DNA of 35,796 bases from positions 1 through 35,796 of the forward strand of contig NZ_JAAIJQ010000057.1 of assembly GCF_010820565.1 (NCBI RefSeq), given 5' to 3'. Positions 6,893 to 15,188 of this stretch are shown piece after piece (the first letter of the stretch is position 1; the number at the start of each line of letters is the position of its first letter). Below the pieces are notes generated by a model that had not been told where the DNA came from, made no database searches, and worked only from the letters and a program-made list of their open reading frames with translations. Source of the stretch: Thiorhodococcus minor. GTDB taxonomy: Bacteria; Pseudomonadota; Gammaproteobacteria; Chromatiales; Chromatiaceae. The position numbers and the translations under genes were made by a program.

Positions 6893-8559
6893 GCGGCGCT
6901 CCTCGGTCGGCAGGCATGGATCTCGACTGGGCTGCCGATGCCTTCGGCCATCTCCTCGTCCGAGATGCGGAAGTTGGCCATTCCGATACTGTGGTAGCGG
7001 TCGAGCCACTTCCCAATGCGCTGCTCGATGGCGCGGTCGTACTCGGGGCGAATCACTTGGGTGCTGCCCTTGACAGGTGCCGTGATGCGGCCCTCCTCGA
7101 CCACCACCTGGCCGTCCTTGAAGACCAGCATGGGCGTGCCGAACATCCGCTCGGCATCGTCCGATGGGCGATAGACGGTGATGTCCGCGCGCGCCCCGGC
7201 GCCCAGGTGTCCGCGATCGGCCAGCCCCAGGATCCGGGCGGGCGCGGCGCGGGTCATGATGGCGATCTCGTAGAGGCTGTACTGGCGCTCCAGCGAGCCG
7301 AGCAGGCTCATGGCCGCGGCGTCCGGGTTGATCTGGGCGAGCTGCTCATTGCGGAAGGTTCGGTCCATCAGCAGCCGGATGAGATGCGGATAGCTGGTGA
7401 AGGGGGCGCCGTTGGGGTGGTCTGTCGTCAGAAAGACCCGCCAGGGGTCGTCCACCATGAGGAAGAGCTCCAGTCCGATCGCCCACTGCAGGGCGTTGAC
7501 GAAGTTCTTGTCCTTGTAGCGAAAGGGCACGACGCCGCAGCCGGCCTCGCACTCGATGTCCATGCAGGTCCACTTGCGCGGGTGGGCATGGCTGCGGTTG
7601 GCGTGCTGGTGCATGGTGTCGCCGGAGATGGTCACCGTCTGGCCGAACATGACCTGGCCGACGTCGATGCTGACGTTCTTGCGGTGGTTGACCGCCTCGG
7701 CGATCTCCGCCCCGGCGGATGAGAACTTCCTGTCCCCCTCGGTCCCGTAGGCGTGGAATTGGATGTGGGTCAGGTGGATGGGGAAGCCCTCGGCCGCCTC
7801 TATGGTGGCGAGCGTGGAGCTGTGGTTCCCCGGCACGCCGAGGTTGGAGGCGTGGACGTGCAGCGGGTGAGGCACGCCCAGCTCGGCGAGGGCGCGGCTC
7901 AGGGTGCGGACGATGTCGCGCGGCCTGAGCGGGTAGTGCGGGTGCCGCTCGTCGATGTCCAGCTCTCGGGCGTTGAACTTGAAGGCGCTGATCCCGCCGG
8001 GGTTGACCGTCTTGATACCGATGCACTGGGTGGCGTGCAGCGTCCAGGCGACATAGTCGTTGATGACCTCTTGGCTGACCCCTTCGCTCATGAGCTGGAG
8101 CAGCAGGTCGTCGTTGCCGAGCATGGCATAGCCGCCGGTGTCGACCATGGGGGTATCCGCCATCTCCATGTGCGCCTGGCGGGCGTTGGTCGGGATGATG
8201 GCGGGCTCGAAGCAGCTGGTGTAGCCCATCTCGGCGTAGCGGTAGCCGGCGGCGAGCGTCGAGGGCGCGGCATGTCCGCCGCCCGAGCGCGTCAGCGCGG
8301 TGCGCTCGCGCGGGTGGCTGCGCTGATCGTCCGGCAGCATGGCGCGGGCGATGTTGACCTTGCCGCCGCCGATGTGGGTATGCAGATCGATGGCGCCGGC
8401 CATGACCAGCTTCCCGCCCAGGTCGTAGGTCTTCTGCGGCCTTTCCCCCTGTGGTGCCTCGTGCAGGATGCGGCCGTCGTGGATGTAGAGGTCGCGGACC
8501 TCGCCGTCGATGCCGTTCGCGGGATCGATGAGCGTGCCGCCGCTCAGCTTGATCAACAT
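6889..8559 (-). CDS. fhcA: Formyltransferase/hydrolase complex subunit A (formyl-methylofuran hydrolase)
   Basis: The 556-residue product belongs to the amidohydrolase superfamily and is the catalytic hydrolase subunit of Fhc. It splits formyl-methylofuran to formate and methylofuran. Visible metal-site motifs are LHTHIGGG (His60, His62) and HPLHVHASNLG (residues 231-241), with a downstream HLTHIQFHAYG segment and the metal-proximal LTTDHPNGAPF. It starts at ATG 8559 behind an AGGAGG sequence, 12 bp after the fhcB stop, and its last bases overlap fhcD. The length agrees with FhcA of methylotrophs (about 540-560 residues). Confidence 0.95.
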   Translation of the reverse strand: MLIKLSGGTLIDPANGIDGEVRDLYIHDGRILHEAPQGERPQKTYDLGGKLVMAGAIDLHTHIGGGKVNIARAMLPDDQRSHPRERTALTRSGGGHAAPSTLAAGYRYAEMGYTSCFEPAIIPTNARQAHMEMADTPMVDTGGYAMLGNDDLLLQLMSEGVSQEVINDYVAWTLHATQCIGIKTVNPGGISAFKFNARELDIDERHPHYPLRPRDIVRTLSRALAELGVPHPLHVHASNLGVPGNHSSTLATIEAAEGFPIHLTHIQFHAYGTEGDRKFSSAGAEIAEAVNHRKNVSIDVGQVMFGQTVTISGDTMHQHANRSHAHPRKWTCMDIECEAGCGVVPFRYKDKNFVNALQWAIGLELFLMVDDPWRVFLTTDHPNGAPFTSYPHLIRLLMDRTFRNEQLAQINPDAAAMSLLGSLERQYSLYEIAIMTRAAPARILGLADRGHLGAGARADITVYRPSDDAERMFGTPMLVFKDGQVVVEEGRITAPVKGSTQVIRPEYDRAIEQRIGKWLDRYHSIGMANFRISDEEMAEGIGSPVEIHACRPRSAA

Positions 8560-8571
8560 GGGCCTGTCCTC

Positions 8572-9861
8572 CTATGCCTGGGCCCGCAGCCGCTCGAGCA
8601 GCTGCCCGAGCACCTGTGCGACCGAGGGCAGGTCGCTGTCTCTCAGTTGCCCGAGCGGGAGCGGGCAGGCGGCGTCCGAGCGGTACCAGTGGCCCGGGTG
8701 GTGGATGCCGGGCACGCCGACCGGGATGAAGACCTCGGGCGGCCGCTCGAAGCTCATGTCGGCCCGGCCCAGTATCAGGGTCGGGATGCTGGTGGCCGGC
8801 ACCGACTGCTCACCCGAGACGGCATCGATCCAGAGCAAGCAGTCCGCCTCTTCGCGCGCGAGCAGATCTTGGTACCTGTTCAGCAAGGGGTCGTAGCTCG
8901 GCCCCGCGTGCTGAAAGCTGGTGCGCAGCGGATAGCCGCTCTGCCAGGTGCAGACCTGGTTGGTGGTGATGTCGCCCAGGGTGCCCGCAAGTGGCAGGGC
9001 GGCGGCGCGGGTGGTCTCGTTGAGGTCGCGCACCAGCTCGACCCAGGTCTGGATCTCCAGCTCGGCGTGCGGCGCGGCCAGCTCGCCGGCGGACCAGACG
9101 ACCACGGCGTAGCTCGCCTGGAGGAGTTGCTCGGCGAGGGCTGTCAACTGTGCCCCATCCACCGCTGGGATGGCGTCGGCGCGGGCCGGCCGCCCGGCGA
9201 CCAGGCCGCGCAGCAGGCTGCCCAGGTTGGCGAGCTGGTCCTTGGGGGCCTCGACGACGGTCGTCCGGTCCCTAGGCAGATCGCTGGGGACGGCCGTTTC
9301 CGACCAAGGCCCGAGCAGGACGTAGTGACGCTCCGCGACCTCGCCGAAGAGCGCCTCGGGCGGCGCCAGCACCCGCTCTACCAGGCGTGGGAATCTGGTG
9401 TGGCACTCTGTGCCGACCAAGAGCACCAGGTCGGCCCGATTGCGCGCCTCGGTGAGCGTGGTGGTCAGCCAGCCGCCGTCCTGGACGACCAGCAGGTTGC
9501 GAAAGAGGGCGTCGCCGCCCATGTGGTCCAGGGTGGCGCCGCAGCCGTCGGCAAGCGCCAGGGCCGCGCGCATGCCGTTGACATCCGTCGCCAGGCCGGC
9601 GAGCAGTGGCGCCTGGGACTGCGACAGACGCTCGGCGCAACGGGTCAATGCCGTCTCCAAGCCGACCACGGCGCCGTCGACGAGGCAGTGCGCGCTCGCC
9701 TGCGTCAGGGCCCGCGTGGACTCCGTCCGCGCCCGCTCGCAGCCGCCCGCCAGCCGGGGCTGTGCCGGGTCTGTCGTGTCGAGGGTCAGATCGTCACAAA
9801 GGAGTCCGCAGAAGGGACAGGTGATTGGCTGCAATGCCTCGCGGGCTGCCGTGCTCCACAT
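8572..9861 (-). CDS. fhcB: Formyltransferase/hydrolase complex subunit B
   Basis: The 429-residue product is homologous to formylmethanofuran dehydrogenase subunit B, a molybdopterin-oxidoreductase-like protein. An N-terminal cysteine cluster is present (CPFCGLLCDD, Cys15/18/22), then Rossmann-like domains (LVLLVGTECHTRFP, VVVWSAGELAAP) and a C-terminal segment with VGVPGIHHPGHWYRSDA. In studied methylotrophs FhcB lost redox catalysis and is structural. I see no reason to think otherwise here. It is the first gene of fhcBADC. A sigma-54-type promoter lies 66-81 bp upstream of its start. Confidence 0.93.
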   Translation of the reverse strand: MWSTAAREALQPITCPFCGLLCDDLTLDTTDPAQPRLAGGCERARTESTRALTQASAHCLVDGAVVGLETALTRCAERLSQSQAPLLAGLATDVNGMRAALALADGCGATLDHMGGDALFRNLLVVQDGGWLTTTLTEARNRADLVLLVGTECHTRFPRLVERVLAPPEALFGEVAERHYVLLGPWSETAVPSDLPRDRTTVVEAPKDQLANLGSLLRGLVAGRPARADAIPAVDGAQLTALAEQLLQASYAVVVWSAGELAAPHAELEIQTWVELVRDLNETTRAAALPLAGTLGDITTNQVCTWQSGYPLRTSFQHAGPSYDPLLNRYQDLLAREEADCLLWIDAVSGEQSVPATSIPTLILGRADMSFERPPEVFIPVGVPGIHHPGHWYRSDAACPLPLGQLRDSDLPSVAQVLGQLLERLRAQA

Positions 9862-9926
9862 GATGTGCCTTTCGCTCTGATCTCAGTCGCAAGGTGCGCG
9901 CTGGCGCACCCGAGAATAGTCCGCGA

Positions 9927-9942
9927 AGCAGGCTGTGTGCCA
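9927..9942 (-). promoter_or_regulatory. Sigma-54 (-24/-12) promoter for fhcBADC
   Basis: On the minus strand the sequence is TGGCACACAGCCTGCT. It agrees with the consensus TGGCACGN4TTGCW at all but two positions, with the invariant GG and GC dinucleotides at exactly the required spacing. Transcription would begin near 9916, leaving a leader of about 55 nt before the fhcB ATG. Confidence 0.7.
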
Positions 9943-10014
9943 CTGGGGTCGCGGACCCGCGATCCCTGGCCTTCCGCCATCGTCCGACGTGGTGCGGCGC
10001 CGGCTGGCGCCCAG

Positions 10015-10064
10015 TGTCTCCGGCCACTACCGACGGCGTGACAGATTGAGCCAGGCCGGAGACA
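10015..10064. promoter_or_regulatory. 11-bp perfect inverted repeat, candidate enhancer site
   Basis: TGTCTCCGGCC at 10015-10025 is exactly complementary to 10054-10064, with a 28-bp spacer. The centre lies about 105-125 bp upstream of both predicted sigma-54 start sites, the usual position for binding sites of sigma-54 activators. It lies between two divergent promoters, so a terminator role is unlikely. Confidence 0.5.
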
Positions 10065-10118
10065 TGCGAGGGCCGAGAAGCTCGGGGGCCACCGCGGATG
10101 AAGGAGTGCGGCAAGGCA

Positions 10119-10134
10119 GGGCACGTGACTTGCT
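10119..10134 (+). promoter_or_regulatory. Sigma-54 (-24/-12) promoter for the mptG-mtdB-mch-fae operon
   Basis: GGGCACGTGACTTGCT matches the consensus TGGCACGN4TTGCW at 15 of 16 positions, counting the four free positions as matches, with correct GG/GC spacing. The predicted start near 10145 leaves a leader of about 50 nt to the ATG at 10194, which has its own AGGGGG ribosome binding site. Confidence 0.75.
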
Positions 10135-10193
10135 GTACCAGCCGCACGCCGACAGCACGACGATCATTGGCGCGACAGGGGGATAACGATTTC

Positions 10194-11213
10194 ATGGCGG
10201 TCTCAAGCCAGCAGAGAACGGCTCCGAGCGATTGGGTCGACGTCGAGGCGCCGGCCCGCCTACACCTGGGCTTTCTCGATTTGAACGGGGGGCTGGGCAG
10301 GCGCTTTGGAAGCCTCGGTCTCACCCTCGACGGTCTCTGCACCTCTGTGAGCGCGCAGCGCTGCGAGCGCTTCTCCGCCGAGGGCCCCGAGTCCCAGAGA
10401 GCCCTTGCCTTCGCCGAGGCCTTCGCGAAGGCTGAGGGGCTGGAAGGCGGAGCCCGCATTCGCGTGCATGAGGCAATTCCCGGTCATTGCGGGCTGGGCT
10501 CGGGCACGCAGATGGCGCTGGCCGTCGGCACCGCGCTCGATGCGCTCTCGACCTCCAGCTCCGACAGTCGCGCCATCGCCCGGACCCTCGGGCGGGGGCG
10601 GCGCTCCGGCATCGGTATCTGTGCCTTTGAAGACGGCGGTTTCGTTGTCGATTGTGGTCGCGGTGACCAGTCGCAGGGCGAGATTCCTCCGCTCGCCCTG
10701 CGCCTCCCTTTTCCCGAGGCCTGGCGCGTGCTGCTTATTTTCGATCAGCGGGGGCAGGGACTGCATGGGGAGCCAGAGGTTCGCGCCTTCGCCGAGCTGC
10801 CGGAATTCCCCGAGACCGCGGCGGGCCATCTGTGCCGGCTGCTGCTGATGCAGATCGTCCCGGGCTTGCTGGAGTCCGCGCTGTTGCCCGTGGCCGAGGG
10901 CATCGCCGAGATTCAGCGGGTGGTCGGCGATCACTTCGCCCCGGCGCAGGGCGGGCGTTTCACCTCGCCGGCCGTGGCCGCCGCGCTCGCCTGGGCCGAG
11001 GCGCAAGGCTTCGCCGGCGTCGGCCAAAGCTCCTGGGGGCCGACCGGCTTCGTGCTGACCGCAGACGCCGAGCAGGCTCGGTGGCTGGAGCAGGGCCTCA
11101 AGCGCCGCTTCGGTGAGCTGTCGCCGCTGCGCTACCGCTTGGTGCGCGGGCGCAATGCGGGCGCCAAGGTGCGGCGCCTCGAGGCCCCCATCCAACTGAG
11201 ACAAGAGATCTGA
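10194..11213 (+). CDS. mptG: Beta-ribofuranosylaminobenzene 5'-phosphate synthase (H4MPT biosynthesis)
   Basis: The 339-residue product is a GHMP-kinase-fold enzyme of the beta-RFAP synthase family. Diagnostic elements are the N-terminal VEAPARLHLGFLDLNG (residues 17-32), the family loop PGHCGLGSGTQMALAVG (97-113) and the C-terminal VGQSSWGPTGFVL. It condenses 4-aminobenzoate with PRPP, releasing CO2 and pyrophosphate, the first committed step of methanopterin side-chain formation. I chose ATG 10194 because AGGGGG lies about 11 bp upstream and the conserved domain starts there; an upstream in-frame ATG at 10098 would precede the promoter. The 4-aminobenzoate supply fits the pabB gene at 20932. 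10 bp separate it from mtdB. Confidence 0.93.
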   Translation: MAVSSQQRTAPSDWVDVEAPARLHLGFLDLNGGLGRRFGSLGLTLDGLCTSVSAQRCERFSAEGPESQRALAFAEAFAKAEGLEGGARIRVHEAIPGHCGLGSGTQMALAVGTALDALSTSSSDSRAIARTLGRGRRSGIGICAFEDGGFVVDCGRGDQSQGEIPPLALRLPFPEAWRVLLIFDQRGQGLHGEPEVRAFAELPEFPETAAGHLCRLLLMQIVPGLLESALLPVAEGIAEIQRVVGDHFAPAQGGRFTSPAVAAALAWAEAQGFAGVGQSSWGPTGFVLTADAEQARWLEQGLKRRFGELSPLRYRLVRGRNAGAKVRRLEAPIQLRQEI

Positions 11214-11223
11214 ATCGCGCCCC

Positions 11224-12126
11224 ATGGAAAAGCCCTATCTGCTTCACATGCTCACGGCGGCGAAGAACCTGAGCCCCTTCGACGTCAACATGGCCTATGA
11301 CGCCGGCTGGACCGCCTGCACGCCCTATCTCCAGGTCACCTTGGACGAGGTGCAGGGGCTGGTGCAGGACGCCATCTTCTCGCGCGGCCCCAAGGGCGTC
11401 GCGCGCACCGGAATCTTTCTCGGCGGCCGCGACATCCATGTCGCCAACGACATGATGGAGGCCGCGCGCAAGGCGATGGTGCCGCCCTTCGAGGTGTCCG
11501 TCTTCGCCGATCCGAGCGGCGCCTTCACCACGGCCGCCGCCATGGTCGCCTGCGTCGAGGCCCAGCTCCGCAAGGCCGGCGCCGACGGGCTCCGGGGACA
11601 GCGTGTCCTCGTCTTCGGTGGTACCGGACCCGTGGGCACGGCCGCCGCCATGCTCGCGTCCAAGGCGGGCGCGGATGCCGCCATCGTCAGTCATCTGGGG
11701 CTGGCCAAGGCCGAGGAGACGGTCGCGCGCGCGCGGTCGCGCGACGAGGTCGGTCTCTCCGCCGCCGACGGCAGCAGTCAGGAGCGCACTCAGGGCCTCG
11801 TGGCGGGGGCCGACGCAGTCTTCAACGCGGCCGCCGCGGGTGTGCAGGTCTTGACCTCGGCCGAGGTCGCCGCGGGCGCACGGCTCAAGGTCGCCTGCGA
11901 CGTCAACGCGGTGCCGCCCGAGGGGATCGAGGGCGTCGGCGTCATGGACAACGCGGTCGCGCTAGAGGCCTCGCCGAGCGGCGCGGTCGGGATCGGCGCG
12001 CTCGCGGTCGGGAACCTCAAGTACAGGGTCCAGCAGGGGCTACTGCGCCAGATGCACCAGGCGGGCTCGCCCCAGTACCTCGGTCTGGATGCCGCCCTCG
12101 AGATGGCCCGCGCCCATGTCGACTGA
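11224..12126 (+). CDS. mtdB: NAD(P)-dependent methylene-H4MPT dehydrogenase
   Basis: The 300-residue product is MtdB. It oxidises methylene-H4MPT to methenyl-H4MPT with NAD(P)+ in the formaldehyde oxidation route. The N-terminus (MEKPYLLHMLTAAKNLSPFDV) is typical of the family, and a Rossmann dinucleotide-binding motif lies at about 128-141 (VLVFGGTGPVGTAA). The C-terminal segment ALAVGNLKYRVQQGLL is also conserved. The length matches known MtdB (about 290-300). The gene follows mptG by 10 bp and overlaps the next ATP-grasp gene by 11 bp. Confidence 0.95.
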   Translation: MEKPYLLHMLTAAKNLSPFDVNMAYDAGWTACTPYLQVTLDEVQGLVQDAIFSRGPKGVARTGIFLGGRDIHVANDMMEAARKAMVPPFEVSVFADPSGAFTTAAAMVACVEAQLRKAGADGLRGQRVLVFGGTGPVGTAAAMLASKAGADAAIVSHLGLAKAEETVARARSRDEVGLSAADGSSQERTQGLVAGADAVFNAAAAGVQVLTSAEVAAGARLKVACDVNAVPPEGIEGVGVMDNAVALEASPSGAVGIGALAVGNLKYRVQQGLLRQMHQAGSPQYLGLDAALEMARAHVD

Positions 12127-13294
12127 GTCGCCCGTCCTCTTCGTCGTCGCCAGCTCCGCGCGTGCGCTGGCCGCCTCGGCGGTCCGTGCCGGCTATCGGG
12201 TGGAGGTCGTCGATGGCTTCTGCGACCTGGATACGCGCGCGCTCGGTCCTTGTCTGCAGGCGCCCTTGCAGGGCTCCAGGCTCGACCTGGCGCGGGTCCG
12301 CGATGCCTTGGAGGCCCGCATCGAGCATCACCGCAAGCGGGGTGATGTCATCGCGGGCGCGGTGGCTGGGGCTGGGCTGGAGTCGACGCCCGAGATGCTG
12401 TCCTGGCTCGCCGCAAGGCTGCCGCTGCTGGGTAATGGCCCAGAGATCGCTCGTCTGCTCGCGAGTTCGGCCGGCTTCTTGCACGTGATCGACGTGCTCG
12501 GTATCGACCACCCTGAGTCGCGGCTCGAGCCGCCGGCCCAGGAGGCCGCGTCCTGGCTCGTGAAGGAGACCGGCCGCGACGGCGGGCTGGGTGTCCGTCA
12601 CTGGCAGCCGTCGATGGCTCGGCCTCGGGGCCCACACGCTTTCCAGCGCTTCATGGCGGGCACCCCAGGGTCGCTGCTCTTCCTGGCCGATGGCGCCGAC
12701 GTCGTGCCGATCGGCTTCAATCGGACGCTGGTCTCGGATGTCAGCGGCGAGCTGCCCTTCCTCTACGGCGGAGTCATCAGCGGCTTGCCCTTGACCGCGG
12801 CACAGCAGGAGAGGATCGCGGCCTGGGCGACGCGCCTGACGGACCATCTTGGGCTCCGCGGGCTCAACGGCATCGACTTCGTGCTGGGGCCGGACGGTCG
12901 CCCCGATCTGCTCGAGCTCAATGCCCGGCCGACGGCCAGCTTGAGCCTCTATGACGCCCAGATCGATGGCGGTCTGATCGCGCACCACATCTCGGCCTGC
13001 CGGGGGGCAGTGCCCGCTCTGGCTGCGCCGGGAATGAAGCATAGCGCCGGCCAGATGGTCCTCTATGCCTGGCGGGATCTCGAGATCTCCGCCGACATGC
13101 CTTGGCCGGACTGGGTCTCGGATCGCCCCTGTCCAGGCGTCGAGATCGCGCGCGGGGCGCCGCTTTGCAGCATCAGCGCTGCCGGCGAGACCCCTGAGCA
13201 GGTCGAAACCTTGCTTGGTGAGCGCAGCCGTCAGCTCGTCGATCGGCTTGAGCCCGAGCGCGCGGTCATCTCGGCAATCGAGGAGATCCTATGA
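12116..13294 (+). CDS. ATP-grasp carboligase-like protein of the H4MPT gene island
   Basis: The 392-residue product has an N-terminal Rossmann-like region ([21 protein letters not shown]) and an ATP-grasp core. The core includes a lysine-bearing strand ([15 protein letters not shown]), an [18 protein letters not shown] strand and the metal-binding [14 protein letters not shown] near residue 265. It resembles the predicted carboligases of COG2232 that recur in methanopterin gene islands next to mch. Substrate unknown: ATP-grasp enzymes join a carboxylate to an amine or similar nucleophile, so a role in the glutamyl side chain of methylofuran or in H4MPT assembly is plausible. Start ATG 12116 overlaps mtdB, and its stop overlaps the mch start by 4 bp. 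Confidence 0.8.
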   Translation: MSTESPVLFVVASSARALAASAVRAGYRVEVVDGFCDLDTRALGPCLQAPLQGSRLDLARVRDALEARIEHHRKRGDVIAGAVAGAGLESTPEMLSWLAARLPLLGNGPEIARLLASSAGFLHVIDVLGIDHPESRLEPPAQEAASWLVKETGRDGGLGVRHWQPSMARPRGPHAFQRFMAGTPGSLLFLADGADVVPIGFNRTLVSDVSGELPFLYGGVISGLPLTAAQQERIAAWATRLTDHLGLRGLNGIDFVLGPDGRPDLLELNARPTASLSLYDAQIDGGLIAHHISACRGAVPALAAPGMKHSAGQMVLYAWRDLEISADMPWPDWVSDRPCPGVEIARGAPLCSISAAGETPEQVETLLGERSRQLVDRLEPERAVISAIEEIL

Positions 13295-14268
13295 CCGACC
13301 GCGGCTTGAGCATCAACGCACTCACGGCCCCATTGGTCGACGCATTGGTGGCGGATGCCGACCAGCTGCGTCTTGGCGTGCACGCGCTGGATAACGGCGC
13401 GTGCATCGTCGACGCGGGTATCGCGGCGCCCGGCGGGCTCGAGGCCGGCAGGCGCATCGCCGAGATCTGTCTGGGCGGTCTCGGGCGGGTGGCGCTGCGT
13501 GGCGGCGGCCCGGTCGCGGGCTGGCCACTCTCTGTGGAGGTGACCACGAGCGATCCGGTCATGGCCTGTCTCGGCAGTCAGTACGCCGGCTGGAGCCTGA
13601 GCCATGGCGAGGGCAAGGGCGCCTTTCACGCCCTCGGCTCGGGCCCCGGGCGTGCGCTGGCCTGCAAGGAGCCCTTGTTCGCCGAGCTGGGCTATCGCGA
13701 CCAGTCCGACCGTGGCTGTCTGGTGCTCGAGGTCGATAAGGAGCCGCCGGCTCCCCTGATCGAGAAGATCGCGCGTGACTGCGGCATCGCGCCGAGCGGG
13801 CTAACGCTCATCCTGACGCCGACCTCCAGCCTGGCCGGCACGGTGCAGATCGTCGCCCGCGTCCTGGAGGTAGCCCTGCACAAGGCGCACGAGCTGGGCT
13901 TTCACCTCGGCGACATCCGCGACGGCCTGGGTGCCGCGCCCCTGCCGCCACCCGCGCCCGATTTCGTCAAGGCCATGGGCCGCACCAACGACGCCATTCT
14001 TTTCGGCGGGCAGGTGCAGCTCTTCGCCGCCGGGGAGGACGCTGCGGTCGAGCGCCTTGCCCGCGAGCTGCCGAGCAGCGCCTCGCGCGACTACGGCCGT
14101 CCCTTCGCCGAGGTGTTCAAGGCTTACGGCTACGACTTCTTCCAGGTCGATCCCATGCTCTTCAGTCCGGCGCGCATTCAGGTCACGGCGCTCGACAGCG
14201 GCCGGACCTTCACGGCCGGTCGCATCGCCCCGGAGCTGCTTGAAGCCTCCTTCGGAGTGGCCCTATGA
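13291..14268 (+). CDS. mch: Methenyl-H4MPT cyclohydrolase
   Basis: The 325-residue product is Mch, which interconverts methenyl-H4MPT and 5-formyl-H4MPT. Family features are the N-terminal [20 protein letters not shown], the core [17 protein letters not shown], then [15 protein letters not shown] and the late segment [19 protein letters not shown]. The length fits the family (about 315-325). It stands between MtdB and FhcD in the pathway. The gene is translationally coupled to both neighbours by 4-bp ATGA overlaps. Confidence 0.96.
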   Translation: MTDRGLSINALTAPLVDALVADADQLRLGVHALDNGACIVDAGIAAPGGLEAGRRIAEICLGGLGRVALRGGGPVAGWPLSVEVTTSDPVMACLGSQYAGWSLSHGEGKGAFHALGSGPGRALACKEPLFAELGYRDQSDRGCLVLEVDKEPPAPLIEKIARDCGIAPSGLTLILTPTSSLAGTVQIVARVLEVALHKAHELGFHLGDIRDGLGAAPLPPPAPDFVKAMGRTNDAILFGGQVQLFAAGEDAAVERLARELPSSASRDYGRPFAEVFKAYGYDFFQVDPMLFSPARIQVTALDSGRTFTAGRIAPELLEASFGVAL

Positions 14269-15188
14269 GCACGCTGGGTCAGCGCTGTATCGCCATTGTC
14301 ACCGACGATCCGGGGTGGCATGGGGCGCGCTTGCGCGAGGCCTTCGGCGCACGCGGTTGGGAGACACGGAATGTCTCGCTCCAGGAGTGTCACTTCGACC
14401 TGGCGGGAGACGGCGACGGCATAAGGCTTCCCGGCTTCGCTGGTCTACCAGAGGCCGTCTTCGTGCGCGGCGTCCCCGGCGGGACCTTCGAGCAGGTCAT
14501 CTTCCACCTGGACCTGCTCCACGCCCTGCGCGAGCTGGGTGTCTTGGTCTACAACGACGCGCGCGCCATCGAGCGCAGCGTCGACAAGTGCATGACCAGC
14601 TTCCTGCTGCGCGCCGCGGGCATCGCGACGCCGCCCACCTGGGTGATGCGTGACGCGGACATCCTGGAGCGGGAGCTTCAGCGCGAGCTGGCGGCCGGAC
14701 ACCGCCTGCTGCACAAACCGCTGTTCGGCTCGCAGGGCGAGGGGATCGCACTGGTCCGCGCGGCCGCCGACGTCCCCGCGCCTGAGGACTGTAGCGGGCT
14801 GCACTATCTGCAGCGCTACATCCCCACGGGCGCTGGCCAATCGCACGACTGGCGCGTCTTCGTCATCGGCGGGCAGGCAGTCGCGGCCATGCGGCGCTCC
14901 TCCACGGGGCCGCTCACCAATGTCGCCCAGGGCGCGAGCTGTCAGCCCGCGGTGTTGGACGCCGAGCTCAAGGCGCTGGCGGAGGCCGCCGCGGCGAGGC
15001 TCGACATGGCCTACGCGGGGGTCGACATCCTGCGTGATCCCGACGGCAAGGCCTGGGTGATCGAGGTCAATGGCGTGCCGGCGTGGAAGGGGCTGCAGCA
15101 GGTCTGCGGGGCCGACATTGCCGACGCGCTTGCCAGCGATCTGCTCGGCCGGCTGCACCATCGGCAAGCCATAGAGGCGGTGTCATGA
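14265..15188 (+). CDS. RimK-like ATP-grasp ligase of the H4MPT island
   Basis: The 307-residue product belongs to the RimK/MptN/CofF branch of ATP-grasp ligases. Visible elements are [19 protein letters not shown] (residues about 97-115), the ATP-binding strand and glycine loop [14 protein letters not shown], the central YLQRYIPTG, and the Mg-binding [15 protein letters not shown]. Relatives add glutamate to ribosomal protein S6, H4MPT or F420. Methylofuran in Methylorubrum carries a long polyglutamate chain, so glutamylation of a C1 cofactor is the natural guess but is not shown here. It overlaps mch and the next gene by 4 bp each. Confidence 0.85.
   Translation: MSTLGQRCIAIVTDDPGWHGARLREAFGARGWETRNVSLQECHFDLAGDGDGIRLPGFAGLPEAVFVRGVPGGTFEQVIFHLDLLHALRELGVLVYNDARAIERSVDKCMTSFLLRAAGIATPPTWVMRDADILERELQRELAAGHRLLHKPLFGSQGEGIALVRAAADVPAPEDCSGLHYLQRYIPTGAGQSHDWRVFVIGGQAVAAMRRSSTGPLTNVAQGASCQPAVLDAELKALAEAAAARLDMAYAGVDILRDPDGKAWVIEVNGVPAWKGLQQVCGADIADALASDLLGRLHHRQAIEAVS

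Larger units (their letters stand above)
9862..10193. promoter_or_regulatory. Divergent regulatory region between fhcB and mptG
   Basis: This 332-bp gap separates the two main C1 operons, which are transcribed away from each other. It holds a minus-strand -24/-12 promoter (9927-9942), a plus-strand -24/-12 promoter (10119-10134) and, midway, a perfect 11-bp inverted repeat (10015-10064). I see no gene in it and no clear sigma-70 promoter. Confidence 0.7.

Noticed and set aside
9888-9905. Another -24/-12 match on the minus strand close to fhcB
   Set aside because: It keeps TTGC at -12 but has AG instead of GG at -24. The element at 9927-9942 is clearly better.
7753-10041. Plus-strand open frame of more than 750 codons
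   Set aside because: It lies antisense to fhcA and fhcB, which have clear family motifs. The frame is a shadow caused by high GC content and codon bias, with Asp/Gly/Val/Ala-rich composition and no domain.
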